DNA of 5,895 nucleotides from Bacteroidales bacterium (GTDB lineage: Bacteria > Bacteroidota > Bacteroidia > Bacteroidales > JAADJA01): NCBI GenBank assembly GCA_029934735.1, contig JAOZLR010000172.1:1-5895 (forward strand), in the 5' to 3' direction. This document shows, piece by piece, positions 5,777 to 5,895 of the stretch. The notes beneath the pieces are model-generated. The model had not been told where the DNA came from and did not search any database. It was given only the letters and a program-made list of their open reading frames with translations. The position numbers and the translations under genes were made by a program. How positions within the stretch are numbered: position 1 is the first letter of the stretch; every line of letters begins with the position of its first letter.

Positions 5777-5895
5777 TTAATAGTAGGTATATCTCTTGAC
5801 ATTCGCAATATGCCTTGCCAATCTGATAACCTGCATAGTGTATCCAAATTCATTATCGTACCACATATAGAGCTGTATATTCTTACCATCGGCAG
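5777..5895 (-). CDS. Glyceraldehyde-3-phosphate dehydrogenase, C-terminal fragment
   Basis: The last 38 codons and stop (TAA, 5777-5779) of a minus-strand gene that enters from the right edge. The translation contains WYDNEFGYTMQVIRLARHIA, the hallmark C-terminal motif of phosphorylating GAPDH: WYDNE-x-GY lines the NAD and catalytic site, and the following helix packs against the Rossmann domain. The enzyme oxidises glyceraldehyde 3-phosphate to 1,3-bisphosphoglycerate with NAD in glycolysis. The protein ends NVKRYTYY. The Rossmann fold and catalytic cysteine are outside the window, so I cannot tell which GAPDH form this is: the common ~335-residue one or the ~480-residue form also found in Bacteroidota. 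No gene symbol is given for that reason. An intrinsic terminator follows directly. Confidence 0.93.
   Translation of the reverse strand, partial: ADGKNIQLYMWYDNEFGYTMQVIRLARHIANVKRYTYY

Noticed and set aside
5556..5889. Two minus-strand open frames spanning the pyrG start, terminator and GAPDH end
   Set aside because: One runs through the intrinsic terminator and into pyrG out of frame; the other reads the GAPDH coding region in a wrong frame, while the correct frame gives WYDNEFGY.

Overview
The window reads as ordinary chromosomal sequence from an AT-rich member of the Bacteroidota, most likely a Bacteroidales-type or related lineage. The evidence is a GldF/GldG pair (a Bacteroidota hallmark), leaders with little or no Shine-Dalgarno sequence, and several matches to the Bacteroidota promoter consensus (TTTG at -33, TAnnTTTG at -7). 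The genus cannot be fixed from this sequence alone.

Layout, left to right. Positions 1-2748 are a minus-strand cluster, read right to left: gldF (ABC-2 type permease), gldG (membrane-anchored auxiliary subunit of the same transporter) and the first 42 codons of a further membrane-anchored protein that runs off the left edge and is probably of the DUF4340 type. The gldF-gldG gap (1898-2013) holds a tandem pair of 38-bp hairpin repeats plus a degenerate third copy. This is the least ordinary structure in the window. Positions 2749-2932 are a very AT-rich divergent promoter region. Positions 2933-3919 on the plus strand encode a flavoprotein of the dihydroorotate dehydrogenase-like family, which lacks the catalytic-cysteine motif of true class 1 enzymes. 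It converges on pyrG (CTP synthase, 3973-5586, minus) across a 53-bp gap. Beyond pyrG, 5587-5776 contains a candidate pyrG promoter, a small hairpin, and a strong intrinsic terminator belonging to a minus-strand glyceraldehyde-3-phosphate dehydrogenase gene. Only the last 38 codons of that gene are in the window.

Functionally there are three units: an envelope ABC export system (gldF, gldG, partial third gene; no ATPase gene is visible here), nucleotide metabolism (pyrG, and by name only the DHOD-like protein), and central glycolysis (GAPDH end). No gap reaches 300 bases; the longest are 5587-5776 (190 bp) and 2749-2932 (184 bp). I saw no tRNA, rRNA, CRISPR array, transposase, phage or defence gene. 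I do not see a convincing new multi-gene system. The points worth follow-up are the intra-operon hairpin repeats, the active-site divergence of the DHOD-like protein, and the regulatory signals around pyrG and GAPDH.
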